A stretch of DNA of 41,402 nt from Rubrivivax sp. (GCA_027485165.1 JAIXRN010000008.1:1-41402), one strand, 5' to 3'. Positions 20,177-30,670 are shown, numbered from the stretch's first letter. Translations and numbers: made by a program. The notes: generated by a model not told the origin, from the sequence alone.

Positions 20177-20851
20177 TCAGTAGTCCACAGGAACTGGGTC
20201 AAGGCTGCGCCAAATATACCAAGTGGCCACAGAGCGGAAAGGCGCCCAGGCCTCGCCCACTTCGCGCGCCTCGGCGCGCGACACCGGTTCGCCGCTGAAA
20301 TAGTTCAGGCTGATGCCCTTGATCAAGCCCAGGTCGTCCAGCGGCATGACGTTCGGCCGCATCAGGTGGAAGATCAGGAACATCTCGGCCGTCCAGCGGC
20401 CGATGCCCCTGATGGCCACGAGTTCGCCGATGATGGCTTCGTCGTCCATGGCCTGCCAGTCGGCGGGACGTACCTGGTCGCCGGCGAAGTGGCGGGCCAG
20501 GTCCAGCAGGTATTCGCACTTGCGTGCGGACAGGCCGGCTTCGCGCATGCGCGGCACTTCCAGCCCCTGCACCTGCTGCGCCACCAGGCCCGCACCGCCG
20601 GGCGCTGCGAGGCTGACGAATCGGTCCCAGACCGACTGCGCTGCCTTGACCGAAATCTGCTGGCCAACGATGCTGCGCGCCAAAGTGGTGAAGGCGTCGC
20701 CACGGCTGGTCAGGCGGGCTTCGCCGAACTTCGGGATCAGCTTCTTCAGCACGCGGTCGCGCCGCGCCAGGTGCCGGCAGGCGTCGTCCCAATAGGACGG
20801 CGTGACGGTGCCCGGCGGCTCGTCGGCCGCGGGTGGCAGGGCCTTGGGCAT
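20177..20851 (-). CDS. DNA-3-methyladenine glycosylase (AlkA-like, HhH-GPD family)
   Basis: This is a 224-residue DNA repair glycosylase that would remove alkylated purines. [20 protein letters not shown] near residues 58-77 is the typical start of the HhH-GPD domain. The helix-hairpin-helix is at [17 protein letters not shown] (residues 147-163), followed by the catalytic aspartate in [11 protein letters not shown] (Asp172/173). The four-cysteine iron-sulfur motif of the Nth/MutY class is missing, which fits the AlkA/MagIII group. There is no N-terminal AlkA domain or Ada fusion. The start ATG at 20851 is three bases after the cysS stop codon, so the gene is translated from the cysS transcript. 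Confidence 0.9.
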   Translation of the reverse strand: MPKALPPAADEPPGTVTPSYWDDACRHLARRDRVLKKLIPKFGEARLTSRGDAFTTLARSIVGQQISVKAAQSVWDRFVSLAAPGGAGLVAQQVQGLEVPRMREAGLSARKCEYLLDLARHFAGDQVRPADWQAMDDEAIIGELVAIRGIGRWTAEMFLIFHLMRPNVMPLDDLGLIKGISLNYFSGEPVSRAEAREVGEAWAPFRSVATWYIWRSLDPVPVDY

Positions 20852-20853
20852 GC

Positions 20854-22230
20854 TCAGGCCTTGACCCAGGTGGTGCCCTGTGCCGAGTCCTTCAGCACGA
20901 TGCCTTGAGCCAGCAGGTCGTTGCGGATGCGGTCGGCGGTGGCGAAGTCGCGCGCTGCCTTTGCAGCTGCACGCTGTGCGATCCGCGCTTCGATGCCGTC
21001 AGCCGCCAGCGCCGTGCCACCCTGCAGATAGGCTTGTGGTGATTGCTGCAGCAGGCCCAGCACCCCACCCAGTGCCTTCAGCAGCGCGGCGTCCTGCGCC
21101 TGCCCGCGGTTGGCGCCCCCGGCCAGGTCGAACAGCACGGCCACGGCGCCCGGGGTGTTGAAGTCGTCGTCCATGGCAGCGCGGAAGGCAGCGGCACGCG
21201 GTTCGGTCCAGTCGATGGCCCGCACGGGTGGCAGGTCGCCTGCAGCTTGCAGGGCCGTGTACAGGCGCTTGAGCGAACTGCGCGTTTCTTCCAGTGCCAC
21301 GGTGCTGAAGTTGAACGGGCTGCGGTAATGCGTGCGCAGCATGAAGAAGCGGATGGTCTCGCCGTCGAAGGACTTCAGAACGTCGGCGATGGTGAAGAAG
21401 TTTCCCAGCGACTTCGACATCTTCGTGTCGTCGACGTTCAGGAAGCCGTTGTGCATCCAGGTCTTGACGAAGGGCTGGCCACTGGCGCCTTCGCTCTGGG
21501 CAATCTCGTTTTCGTGGTGCGGGAACTGCAGGTCCATGCCGCCGCCGTGGATGTCGAAGGGCTCGCCCAACAAGGCGCAGCTCATGGCGCTGCATTCGAT
21601 GTGCCAGCCTGGGCGGCCGTCGCCCCAAGGGCTGGGCCATTGCGCTTCTGGCGGTTCGCCGGGCTTGGCGCGCTTCCACAGGACGAAGTCCAGCGGGTCG
21701 TGCTTGTCGTCGGCCACCGCCACGCGTTCGCCGGCGCGCAGTTCGTCCAGTGTCTTCCCCGACAGCTGGCCATAGGCCGCGAACTTGCGCACCGCGAAAT
21801 TCACATCACCGCCTTCGGCCTGGTAGGCCAGGCCACGTTGCTGCAGCTGGTCGATGAGGCCCAGCATCTGCGGCACGTAGTCGGTGGCGCGCGGTTCGTG
21901 CGTGGGGGGCAGTACGCCCAGTGCGCCCAGGTCGCGGTGCATGGCGGCGATCATCTCGTCGGTGAGCTCGCGGATCGTCTGACGGCGCTCGAGCGCGCGC
22001 TTGATGATCTTGTCCTCGATGTCGGTGATGTTGCGCACGTAGGTGACGTGCAAGCCGCTGGCCTGCAGCCAGCGGTAGACGACATCGAACGCCAGCATCA
22101 TGCGGGCGTGCCCCAGGTGGCACAGGTCGTACACCGTGATGCCACAAACGTACATCCGCACGTGGCCAGGTTCCAGCGGGACGAAGGCCTCGAGCCGACG
22201 CGACAGGGTGTTGTGAATGCGGAGCGTCAT
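20854..22230 (-). CDS. cysS: Cysteinyl-tRNA synthetase
   Basis: This enzyme charges tRNA-Cys with cysteine. The 458-residue protein is of class I. It starts [20 protein letters not shown], with zinc ligand Cys29 in [11 protein letters not shown] and the HIGH-type motif HLGH at residues 38-41. The zinc-binding CP region [20 protein letters not shown] and [15 protein letters not shown] is present, and the KMSKS loop is [14 protein letters not shown]. The C-terminal tRNA-binding helical domain is complete. The ATG at 22230 is the family start; the frame is open far upstream without similarity. It heads the cysS-glycosylase-accA-tilS-lysC series and is divergent from the TPR protein gene. Confidence 0.97.
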   Translation of the reverse strand: MTLRIHNTLSRRLEAFVPLEPGHVRMYVCGITVYDLCHLGHARMMLAFDVVYRWLQASGLHVTYVRNITDIEDKIIKRALERRQTIRELTDEMIAAMHRDLGALGVLPPTHEPRATDYVPQMLGLIDQLQQRGLAYQAEGGDVNFAVRKFAAYGQLSGKTLDELRAGERVAVADDKHDPLDFVLWKRAKPGEPPEAQWPSPWGDGRPGWHIECSAMSCALLGEPFDIHGGGMDLQFPHHENEIAQSEGASGQPFVKTWMHNGFLNVDDTKMSKSLGNFFTIADVLKSFDGETIRFFMLRTHYRSPFNFSTVALEETRSSLKRLYTALQAAGDLPPVRAIDWTEPRAAAFRAAMDDDFNTPGAVAVLFDLAGGANRGQAQDAALLKALGGVLGLLQQSPQAYLQGGTALAADGIEARIAQRAAAKAARDFATADRIRNDLLAQGIVLKDSAQGTTWVKA

Positions 22231-22333
22231 GCCGGGCGTCGGGCGGGCGGGGCTGTACACGGGGGCGGGGCCGGCCGGCGGGGCTGCGCGTTCTGTGAAC
22301 GTTTCCAGCTGCTGCGCCGATAGAATGAAACTC

Positions 22334-22339
22334 AGTATA
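22334..22339 (-). promoter_or_regulatory. Candidate -10 of the cysS operon
   Basis: The minus strand reads TATACT (5 of 6), about 104 bases before the cysS ATG. No good -35 is present at 16-18 bases. A TAGAAT on the plus strand at 22321-22326 could serve the divergent TPR gene, also without a clear -35. The 160-base gap holds nothing else I can name. Confidence 0.35.
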
Positions 22340-22390
22340 GCGGTGGCTCCGGCACGAAAAGCGGTCCCCCAAACCCCCCATTCGCACCCC

Positions 22391-22909
22391 ATGCGCCCTG
22401 CCCGCCTTCGCCCGATGATTGCCTGCCTGTTGGCCTGCGGCATGTCGCTGGGCCCCGCGTTGGCCAGCGAAACTGACGACGCGCGCGAGCGCCTGGCTCG
22501 GGGGGACGCCAGCGGCGCGTTGGAACAAGTGCAGCAGGCCCTGGCGCGCCAGCCCGACAACGCCCAGCTGCGCTTCCTGCAGGGCGTGGTGCTGATGGAC
22601 CTGGGGCGCGACAGCCAGGCGCTGGCGGTCTTTCGCCAGCTGAACCAGAACTACCCTGAACTGCCCGAGCCCCTGAACAACATCGGCCTGCTGCAGGCCC
22701 GGGGCGGCCAGCTGGAAGCCGCTAGGCTGAGCCTGCAGGAAGCCTTGCGCGCCGACCCGCAACACCGCGCGGCTCGAGCCAACCTGGGGCAGGTGTACAT
22801 GATGCTGGCCGTGCAGGCCTGGGAACTGGCCAGCACCGGCAGCGGCGACCCTGTGCTGTTGCGGCGACTGGAAACCGCGCGCGCGTTGCTGGCTGCCACC
22901 GGCCGCTAG
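22391..22909 (+). CDS. Exported tetratricopeptide-repeat protein
   Basis: The product is 172 residues. An N-terminal signal peptide ([20 protein letters not shown], cleavage near ALA-SE) is followed by about three TPR units: [41 protein letters not shown] (with [20 protein letters not shown]) and [20 protein letters not shown]. The protein should be periplasmic, or a lipoprotein if the Cys in LLACGMS is lipidated; the LLAC sequence fits a lipobox only loosely. TPR units mediate protein contacts, so a scaffold or assembly role is possible. The following gene is a periplasmic cyclophilin 33 bases away on the same strand. The start at ATG 22391 is chosen from the signal-peptide pattern; no partner is evident. 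Confidence 0.82.
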   Translation: MRPARLRPMIACLLACGMSLGPALASETDDARERLARGDASGALEQVQQALARQPDNAQLRFLQGVVLMDLGRDSQALAVFRQLNQNYPELPEPLNNIGLLQARGGQLEAARLSLQEALRADPQHRAARANLGQVYMMLAVQAWELASTGSGDPVLLRRLETARALLAATGR

Positions 22910-22942
22910 ACTGCCGGTCCTGCCGTCATTCCACCCTTCCCT

Positions 22943-23530
22943 ATGAAGCCTCTCAGCCCAGCACTGATCCGCATCCTGACCCGAGGCCTGCCCACACTCA
23001 TCGCACTGTCGGCATGGGCCGCCCCGGCTCTGTCCGACACCGTGCGCCTGAGCACCAGCCTGGGCGACATCGTGCTGGACCTGGACCGCGACAAGGCACC
23101 CAAGACCGTCGAGAACTTCATCGGCTACGTCAAGGCGAAGCACTATGACGGGCTGATCTTCCACCGCGTCATCGACGGCTTCATGGTGCAGGGTGGCGGC
23201 ATGAAGCCCGACATGAGCGAAAAGCCCACGCGTGCGCCCATCCCGCTGGAAAGCCGCAACGGCTTGTCCAACGTACGCGGCAGCATCGCCATGGCGCGCA
23301 CGGCGGTGCCGAATTCAGCCACATCGCAGTTTTTCATCAACATCGCCGACAACGTGCGCCTGGACCAGCCCAACGCCCGCGACGGCGAAGGCTATGCAGT
23401 CTTCGGCCGCGTCGTCGAAGGCATGGACGTGGTCGACAAGATCCGCGCCTTGCCCACCGAAGCCCGCGGCATGCACCAGAACGTGCCGGTGACGCCGGTG
23501 CTCATCCTCAAAGCCACCCTGGAGAAGTAA
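22943..23530 (+). CDS. ppiA: Peptidyl-prolyl cis-trans isomerase, periplasmic cyclophilin
   Basis: This is a 195-residue cyclophilin with a signal peptide ([17 protein letters not shown] before DTVRL), so it acts on folding proteins in the periplasm. The catalytic core shows [19 protein letters not shown] (the catalytic Arg is in FHRV), [20 protein letters not shown] and [18 protein letters not shown]. The loop lacking Trp near the C-terminus is typical of bacterial cyclophilins with low cyclosporin affinity. It is followed three bases later by a cytoplasmic paralogue. The two may descend from one duplication, but their alignment is moderate, so they are probably old paralogues. Confidence 0.94.
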   Translation: MKPLSPALIRILTRGLPTLIALSAWAAPALSDTVRLSTSLGDIVLDLDRDKAPKTVENFIGYVKAKHYDGLIFHRVIDGFMVQGGGMKPDMSEKPTRAPIPLESRNGLSNVRGSIAMARTAVPNSATSQFFINIADNVRLDQPNARDGEGYAVFGRVVEGMDVVDKIRALPTEARGMHQNVPVTPVLILKATLEK

Positions 23531-23533
23531 TTC

Positions 23534-24037
23534 ATGACGAAGACTGTGCAGATGGACACCAGCGCCGGCAGCCTGCGCATCGAGCTCGATGACGACAAGG
23601 CGCCTCTGAGCGTGGCCAACTTTCTGGCGTACGCCGAACAGGGGCACTATGACAACACGGTGTTCCACCGCGTCATCAAGGGCTTCATGGTGCAGGGTGG
23701 CGGCTTCGAGCCCGGCATGAAGCAAAAGGGTACCAACGCCCCGATCGCCAATGAAGCCAACAACGGTCTGAAGAACAAGAAGTACACGCTGGCGATGGCG
23801 CGTACGAACGACCCGCACAGCGCCACGGCGCAGTTCTTCATCAACGCTGCCGACAACGAGTTCCTCGACTTCCGCGCTGAAAACGCCTCGGGTTGGGGCT
23901 ACGCCGTCTTTGGCCGCGTGGTGGCAGGCACCGAGGTGGTGGACACCATCGAACGCGTGCGCACCGGGCGCAAGGGCTTCCATGACGACGTGCCGCTGGA
24001 AGACGTGCGCATCGAACGCGTCACCCTGGTCGCGTGA
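23534..24037 (+). CDS. ppiB: Peptidyl-prolyl cis-trans isomerase, cytoplasmic cyclophilin
   Basis: This is a 167-residue cyclophilin without signal peptide, close in length to E. coli PpiB. The active-site stretches are [39 protein letters not shown] and [19 protein letters not shown]. The ATG at 23534 begins right after the ppiA stop, and the TGA shares its A with the ATG of lpxH (TGATG). The three genes are therefore one translationally linked unit. Confidence 0.95.
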   Translation: MTKTVQMDTSAGSLRIELDDDKAPLSVANFLAYAEQGHYDNTVFHRVIKGFMVQGGGFEPGMKQKGTNAPIANEANNGLKNKKYTLAMARTNDPHSATAQFFINAADNEFLDFRAENASGWGYAVFGRVVAGTEVVDTIERVRTGRKGFHDDVPLEDVRIERVTLVA

Positions 24038-24888
24038 TGCCCGCGGCGGGCGTTACACCGTCACCCGCGGTGCGCCCGCTGCCGAGTTTCTTCGAGTACG
24101 CCGCACCGGAGCACTGGTCGGCTGTTGACTTCATTTCCGACCTGCACCTGTGCGAAGCCATGCCGCACAGCTTCGCGGCCTTTGCGCACCATCTGCAGCA
24201 CACCACGGCCGACGCGGTGTTCGTGCTGGGCGATTTGTTCGAAGTCTGGGTGGGCGACGACGCGCGCGGCCGTCACTTCGAAGCCCGGTGCGTTGACGTC
24301 ATGGCCGAAGCCGCCAGCCGCCGCGTGCTGGGCCTGATGGTGGGCAACCGCGACTTCCTGCTGGGCTCGGCCATGCTGCGCGCCTGCGGTGCCGTGGGCT
24401 TGCCCGACCCCACCGTGCTGAAGGCCTGGGGCCAGCGCGTGCTGCTGAGTCATGGCGACGCCCTGTGCCTGGACGACCTGCCCTACCAGGCCTTTCGCAC
24501 CGAAGTGCGCAGCCCCATCTGGCAACAGAATTTTCTGCGCAAACCGCTGGCTGAACGTCTGGACCTGGCCGCCCAGATGCGCAGGGCCAGCGAAGCACGC
24601 CGCCGCTTCGACGGTGACCTGGCCAGCGACGCCGACGCCAGCGAGGCCGTGCGCTGGATGCACGCCATGGGCACAGCAGAGCTGGTGCATGGCCACACCC
24701 ACCGCCCCGGCAGCAACACCCTGGCGCCGGGCTTCAAGCGTCATGTGCTCAGCGACTGGGACCTCGACAGCCCCGGCGCTGCCCGTGCCGAGGTGCTGCG
24801 ACTGAGCCGCGACGGCTTCGTGCGCCTGCCGCCACTGCTGCCGCCGGCGCCTGATCAGGCATGGTCCCAGGCCCAGCCGCGCCACTGA
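24037..24888 (+). CDS. lpxH: UDP-2,3-diacylglucosamine diphosphatase
   Basis: LpxH cleaves the pyrophosphate of UDP-2,3-diacylglucosamine to give lipid X in lipid A synthesis, at the inner face of the inner membrane. The 283-residue protein carries the calcineurin-type metallophosphatase motifs in order: DFISDLHLCE, VLGDLFEVWVGDDA, LMVGNRDFLLG, LLSHGDALCLDD and LVHGHTHRPGS. Together these supply the Mn-binding Asp, His and Asn ligands. It is about 40 residues longer than the E. coli protein, mostly from a roughly 30-residue N-terminal extension ([20 protein letters not shown]) and a Pro-rich tail. A later start cannot be excluded, but the ATG at 24037 overlaps the ppiB stop in the way expected for coupling. 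Confidence 0.93.
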   Translation: MPAAGVTPSPAVRPLPSFFEYAAPEHWSAVDFISDLHLCEAMPHSFAAFAHHLQHTTADAVFVLGDLFEVWVGDDARGRHFEARCVDVMAEAASRRVLGLMVGNRDFLLGSAMLRACGAVGLPDPTVLKAWGQRVLLSHGDALCLDDLPYQAFRTEVRSPIWQQNFLRKPLAERLDLAAQMRRASEARRRFDGDLASDADASEAVRWMHAMGTAELVHGHTHRPGSNTLAPGFKRHVLSDWDLDSPGAARAEVLRLSRDGFVRLPPLLPPAPDQAWSQAQPRH

Positions 24889-24907
24889 CACACGGGCGGC
24901 CGACTGC

Positions 24908-25783
24908 ATGTTGCGCAGCTGGTGGCAGGCCTTGCAGGCCCGGCGCGAAGACGCTGCCGTAGCGCGGCGCGAGATCCCGCCTGACCTGTGGAAGCGCACC
25001 CTCGTGCGCTACCCGTTTCTGCGCCGCCAGCAGGCCGAAGATGCGGCTGAACTGCTGCGGCTGACACGCCTGTTCCTGGACCGCAAGGAGTTCACTGCTG
25101 CCGGCGGCCTGCGCCTGAACGACGCGATGGTGGTGGCGATCGCCGCCCAGGCCGTGCTGCCCGTCCTGCGCATCGGCCTGCAAGCCTATGACGGCTTTGT
25201 CGGCATCGTCGTGCACCCGGGACAGGTGCTGGCGCGCCGCGAAGTACCAGACGAAGACGGCCTGGTGCATGCCTACGACGAGGTACTGGCCGGCGAAGCC
25301 ATGGAAGGCGGCCCGGTGATGCTGTCCTGGCAGGACGTGCGTGCAGCAGGGCGGATGGCCAGCCAGGGCTACAACGTCGTCATCCACGAATTCGCCCACG
25401 TGCTGGACATGCAGGACGGCCTGGCCGACGGCGTGCCCCTGCTGCCGGCAGGCATCAGCCGCACCGAATGGCTGCAGGTGCTGCAGACCGAATACGAAAC
25501 CTTCGTGCTGGCCGTCGAGGCCGCAGAAGCCAGCCCGGAAGACCATCCTGCGCCGGCTCTGTACCCCTACGGCGCCAGCGCCATCGAGGAATTCTTCGCC
25601 GTGAGCAGCGAAGCCTTCTTCGCCAGCCCCGACCTTCTGCAAAGCGCGCACCCCGCGCTCTACACGCTGTTCAGCCGCTACTACCGACAGAACCCCGCAG
25701 CCGACATGCCACCCGCGCGTTCAAGCAGAAGGCGCGGAACCGGCTCTGCCGGGCCGCAGGCGAACGGCCCCCTCGGGGGGTAG
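24908..25783 (+). CDS. mtfA: Zinc metallopeptidase of the M90 / MtfA family
   Basis: The product is a 291-residue cytoplasmic protein. In enterobacteria MtfA binds the repressor Mlc and so affects ptsG expression, and it has aminopeptidase activity; that role is not established here. The zinc motif HEFAH is at residues 160-164 (NVVIHEFAHVLDMQDG), and the third ligand is a Glu within IEEFFAVSSEAFFASP. The N-terminal part reads LVRYPFLRRQQAEDAAELLR, as in the family. The last residues (RGTGSAGPQANGPLGG) are unlike the family: the final seven are encoded by a palindromic repeat element at 25766-25806, which supplies the stop codon. The start ATG at 24908 is 19 bases after lpxH. The gene converges on clpA. 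Confidence 0.92.
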   Translation: MLRSWWQALQARREDAAVARREIPPDLWKRTLVRYPFLRRQQAEDAAELLRLTRLFLDRKEFTAAGGLRLNDAMVVAIAAQAVLPVLRIGLQAYDGFVGIVVHPGQVLARREVPDEDGLVHAYDEVLAGEAMEGGPVMLSWQDVRAAGRMASQGYNVVIHEFAHVLDMQDGLADGVPLLPAGISRTEWLQVLQTEYETFVLAVEAAEASPEDHPAPALYPYGASAIEEFFAVSSEAFFASPDLLQSAHPALYTLFSRYYRQNPAADMPPARSSRRRGTGSAGPQANGPLGG

Positions 25784-25806
25784 CGAGCGCAGCGAGCTCG
25801 GGGGCC
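25766..25806. repeat. GC-rich palindromic repeat element between mtfA and clpA
   Basis: GGCCCCC (25766-25772) pairs with GGGGGCC (25800-25806). Inside are CCCCCTCGGGGGG, itself a hairpin, and a direct repeat AGCGAG...AGCGAG ending in the palindrome CGAGCTCG. I recall elements of nearly this sequence (a CCCCCTCGGGGGG arm followed by a GCGAGCG core) as dispersed intergenic repeats in Rubrivivax-, Methylibium- and Leptothrix-like genomes; this is from memory and was not searched. Only one copy occurs in the window. It lies between convergent genes and could act as a two-way transcription end. It lies partly inside the mtfA reading frame. Confidence 0.65.
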
Positions 25807-25810
25807 TCAT

Positions 25811-28119
<2,309 letters not shown>

Positions 28120-28123
<4 letters not shown>

Positions 28124-28500
28124 GCGGCCTCCATAATGCATTGCAGGGGATGGCCGTCGCGACGCGCGGCGGTCAGGACCAGTTCGACTTTCGTCGCAGC
28201 GACGTCTTTCGGGTAGACGCCGCACACACCGCGGCCTTCGTGGTGGATCTTCAGCATGATGTGCGTGGCGGTGTCGATGTCGCGCTGGAAGTATTGCTGA
28301 AGCACCATGACGACGAATTCCATGGGCGTGTAATCGTCGTTCAAAAGCACCACTTGATACAGCGACGGGGGCTTGGTGCGCGCGACCTTGCGCTCGGCCA
28401 CCACGGCGCCACTGCCGCCTTCGCGAGGCGGCTGAACCGTGGTCGGCGGGGCTGGGGAATCGGGTGGGCCCGGGGGACCCGGGGGCTGTTCATCAGGCAT
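28120..28500 (-). CDS. clpS: ATP-dependent Clp protease adaptor ClpS
   Basis: ClpS recognises N-terminal Leu, Phe, Trp or Tyr of proteins and delivers them to ClpA. The 126-residue product has an unusually Pro-rich N-terminus ([20 protein letters not shown]). The folded domain follows: [20 protein letters not shown], with Asn and Asp of the N-end-rule pocket, then [20 protein letters not shown] (pocket His) and [12 protein letters not shown]. The ATG at 28500 is chosen over an earlier TTG-type start. It shares bases with clpA, so the two proteins are made in step, and it is divergent from the cold-shock gene. Confidence 0.95.
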
Positions 28501-28584
28501 GAGCCATTCTATCGAGATGACATCGCCACGCGCAGATGCGGCTATCGCCGGCGACGCTGTTGTGACACCGTCTTCGATCCTGGG

Positions 28585-28644
28585 AAGTGTCAACTTGGCT
28601 TTACAACAAGTCTGCTCATAAACTGTATATTTGACTTGACACTT
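28585..28644. repeat. 9-bp inverted repeat with outward-facing TTGACA in the clpS/csp gap
   Basis: AAGTGTCAA at 28585-28593 and TTGACACTT at 28636-28644 are perfect reverse complements, 42 bases apart. Each arm contains TTGACA, one pointing towards clpS and one towards the cold-shock gene. The rightward copy has a plausible -10; the leftward copy does not have a clear one. The arms could also be a binding site for a shared regulator. Confidence 0.5.
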
Positions 28645-28665
28645 TTCCTGGTCGAGGTCGAGAAT
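28636..28665 (+). promoter_or_regulatory. Candidate promoter of the cold-shock gene
   Basis: TTGACA (28636-28641, 6 of 6) is 18 bases before GAGAAT (28660-28665, 4 of 6). This leaves a 5' leader of roughly 25 bases, so the message lacks the long cold-responsive leader known from E. coli cspA. Confidence 0.55.
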
Positions 28666-28696
28666 CCCTCACGAGCATGACGTTCGGAGGTACGCG

Positions 28697-28951
28697 ATGG
28701 CTGTCGGAATAGTGAAGTGGTTCAACGATGCCAAGGGCTTTGGCTTCATCGAACCAGAAGGGGGCGGCGCCGATGTCTTTGCGCATTTCTCCGCCGTTCA
28801 GATGGAAGGTTTCCGCACCCTGAAACAGGGCGGGCGCGTGGAGTACGAGCTGACCCAGGGGCCGAAAGGCGATCTGGCGCAGAACATCCGCCCGCTGGAT
28901 GGCGCGACACACGAGGCCGCCGAGTCCCACAGCAGCCTGACGGCTGGCTGA
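28697..28951 (+). CDS. Cold-shock domain protein
   Basis: This is a single-stranded nucleic-acid-binding protein of 84 residues. The cold-shock domain occupies residues 1-67. RNP1 is KGFGFIEP and RNP2 is VFAHFSAV, after the opening [13 protein letters not shown] 17-residue Ser/Thr/Ala-rich tail ([17 protein letters not shown]) extends past the usual end of CspA-like proteins. GGAGG stands eight bases before the ATG. Members act as RNA chaperones in cold shock, growth or stationary phase; which of these applies cannot be told from the sequence. Divergence from clpSA resembles the cspD/clpS arrangement of enterobacteria, so a CspD-like role is possible. Confidence 0.93.
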   Translation: MAVGIVKWFNDAKGFGFIEPEGGGADVFAHFSAVQMEGFRTLKQGGRVEYELTQGPKGDLAQNIRPLDGATHEAAESHSSLTAG

Positions 28952-29024
28952 GACGGCTGGCTGATCGCGCAAGGGCCCGCTTCGCGGCAGGCGTTGACCC
29001 CCGCGGTAGCCCTTCGTAGCATCC

Positions 29025-29046
29025 GCCAGCCTTGAAACAGGCTGGC
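29025..29046. other. 8-bp hairpin between csp and the amidase gene
   Basis: GCCAGCCT (29025-29032) and AGGCTGGC (29039-29046) form a perfect stem with a six-base TGAAAC loop. No T-run follows, so it is at most a weak or Rho-assisted end for the cold-shock message, or an mRNA-stabilising hairpin. The rest of this 151-base gap shows only the GGAGGAG ribosome site of the next gene. Confidence 0.35.
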
Positions 29047-29102
29047 ACTCGTGCGGCAGATCCGTCGCCCTGGGCCGCTCAACGACCCGGAGGAGACAGC
29101 CC

Positions 29103-29951
29103 ATGCTCAGCATCAAGAACCACCTGCTCGAAGGTGACCTCGTCACGCAGCGCAGCACCCCCAACAAGGGCGGCAAGCTCGTCGCGGAATACCTGGTCTA
29201 CCACTACACCGCCGGTAGCTCAGCCCGTAGCTCGGCCGACTGGCTGTGCAACCCGGCAGCCAAGGCATCGGCGCATCTGGTGCTGGGCCGCGAGGGCGAG
29301 ATCATTCAGCTAGCGCCGTTCAATGTCGTCACCTGGCATGCCGGCATCAGCCACTGGGCAGGCCTGACGGGGATGAACAACTACTCGATCGGCATCGAGA
29401 TGGACAACGCCGGCATCCTGAAAAGTGCGGGCGACGCCTACACGTCCAGCTTCGGCAAGGTCTACCCTCGCAGCGATGTCGTGCTGGCCAAGCACAAGCA
29501 CGACAGCGTCGAACGGGCCTGGCACGCCTACACCGCGGCGCAAATCGAAAGGGCCTTCGAACTGGCTGAACTGCTGTTCAGCCACTATCCGCTGAAGGAA
29601 GTGCTGGGGCACGAGGACATCGCCCGCGGGCGCAAGAGCGACCCGGGCCCCGCGTTCCCGCTGGGGTCGGTGGCGTCGCGCGTGGCCGGCCGGCTGGAAG
29701 ACGACTTCCCGCGCTATGTCGTCATCAGCACCAGCCTGAACATTCGCAGCGCACCCGATGCCGCTGCCGCCATGGTGGCCCCGGCCCTGAAGAAAGGCAC
29801 CGAAGTGGCCTTGCTGGAAGCCGGCGAACGCTGGAGCCGCGTGGAAGTGGTGGGCAAGGGCGACACCGAAGGCTGGGTCTTCAATGCCTACCTGCAGGCC
29901 GTGCCCGCTGCCGCGCCCGCCAAGCCCAAGGCCAAGGCGAAGGGCGGCTGA
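29103..29951 (+). CDS. N-acetylmuramoyl-L-alanine amidase (Amidase_2) with C-terminal SH3 domain
   Basis: This is a 282-residue zinc amidase that would cut the bond between MurNAc and the stem peptide. Zinc ligands fit His34 (LVYHYTAGSS), His170 (LGHEDI) and Asp180 (KSDPGPAF), with a possible catalytic Glu99 in IGIEMDNAG. A bacterial SH3 domain follows (about residues 205-267: VISTSLNIRSAPDA through GWVFNAYL), then a Pro/Ala/Lys tail (APAKPKAKAKGG). There is no signal peptide at the start MLSIKNHLLEGD, and the ribosome site GGAGGAG supports that start. The protein therefore resembles cytoplasmic AmpD or phage endolysins more than exported AmiD, yet SH3 domains usually bind the cell wall. No phage genes surround it. 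The assignment is firm for the fold and open for location and role. Confidence 0.9.
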   Translation: MLSIKNHLLEGDLVTQRSTPNKGGKLVAEYLVYHYTAGSSARSSADWLCNPAAKASAHLVLGREGEIIQLAPFNVVTWHAGISHWAGLTGMNNYSIGIEMDNAGILKSAGDAYTSSFGKVYPRSDVVLAKHKHDSVERAWHAYTAAQIERAFELAELLFSHYPLKEVLGHEDIARGRKSDPGPAFPLGSVASRVAGRLEDDFPRYVVISTSLNIRSAPDAAAAMVAPALKKGTEVALLEAGERWSRVEVVGKGDTEGWVFNAYLQAVPAAAPAKPKAKAKGG

Positions 29952-29974
29952 ACGAGGCTGCGGGTGCCTGCACC

Positions 29975-30625
29975 TCAGCCGCCTGCCAGCGCATGGCGGA
30001 CCAGCAGCGCCGCCAATACGAACATGGTGGCGCCGATCAAGCCGTCCAGCACCTGCCAGGCGCGGGGCTGCGCAAACCAGGGCGCCAGCCAGCGTGCCCC
30101 ATAGCCCAGGGAAGCAAACCACAGCAGGCTGGCGCTGGCGGCCCCGGCGATGAAGGCGCCGCGCAGTGCTGCCGGCTGCTGGGCACCGATACCGCCCACC
30201 AGCAACACGGTGTCCAGGTAGACATGCGGGTTCAGCAGCGTGAACGCCGCCGCCTGCGCCAAAGCCGCTGCGCGTGACAGCCCCAGGCCTGTGCCCGTGG
30301 CCTGCAGCTGGCGGGCCTGCCGCGCGCGGCGAAGCGCCTGCCAGCCATAGACCGCCAGAAACGCGGCACCGACCCAGGCCAGGGCGCGCGCCAGCATGGG
30401 GCTTTGCCCCAGCGCCTGGGCCATGCCCAGCACGCCTGCGGCGATCAAAGCGGCGTCGGCCAAGGCACAGAACAACACCACGCTGCCGACATGTTCACGG
30501 CGCAGGCCTTGTCTCAGCACGAAGGCATTCTGGGCCCCGATCGCCACGATCAGGCCCAGGCCCAGGGCCAGGCCCTGGGCGAAGACCGGCAACGACTGGG
30601 CTGCAGCCACGGTGTCAGAAGTCAT
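29975..30625 (-). CDS. argO: LysE/ArgO family amino acid exporter
   Basis: This is a 216-residue inner-membrane protein with five to six hydrophobic spans. The family signature GLGLIVAIGAQNAFVLRQGL lies in the first part, and FTLLNPHVYLDTVLLVGGIG near residues 132-151 is typical of LysE/ArgO exporters of arginine and lysine. It is divergent from an ArgP/LysG-type LysR regulator with a shared operator, which supports export of basic amino acids. Arg versus Lys as main substrate cannot be told. Confidence 0.92.
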   Translation of the reverse strand: MTSDTVAAAQSLPVFAQGLALGLGLIVAIGAQNAFVLRQGLRREHVGSVVLFCALADAALIAAGVLGMAQALGQSPMLARALAWVGAAFLAVYGWQALRRARQARQLQATGTGLGLSRAAALAQAAAFTLLNPHVYLDTVLLVGGIGAQQPAALRGAFIAGAASASLLWFASLGYGARWLAPWFAQPRAWQVLDGLIGATMFVLAALLVRHALAGG

Positions 30626-30646
30626 GACGCCAGCTTGCCCGCACTT

Positions 30647-30670
30647 GCGAATGAAGCCAAACTCATTCGC
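30647..30670. promoter_or_regulatory. ArgP/LysG-type operator between argO and argP
   Basis: GCGAATGA (30647-30654) and TCATTCGC (30663-30670) are perfect inverted half-sites with an eight-base spacer. The site sits centrally in the 72-base gap between the divergent genes, 22 bases from the argO start and 28 from the argP start. LysR-type regulators bind dyads of this kind, and LysR exporter pairs normally share one control site. Confidence 0.7.

Noticed and set aside
29025..29046. Intrinsic terminator after the cold-shock gene
   Set aside because: The stem is perfect but no T-run follows on either strand, so it was listed only as a hairpin.
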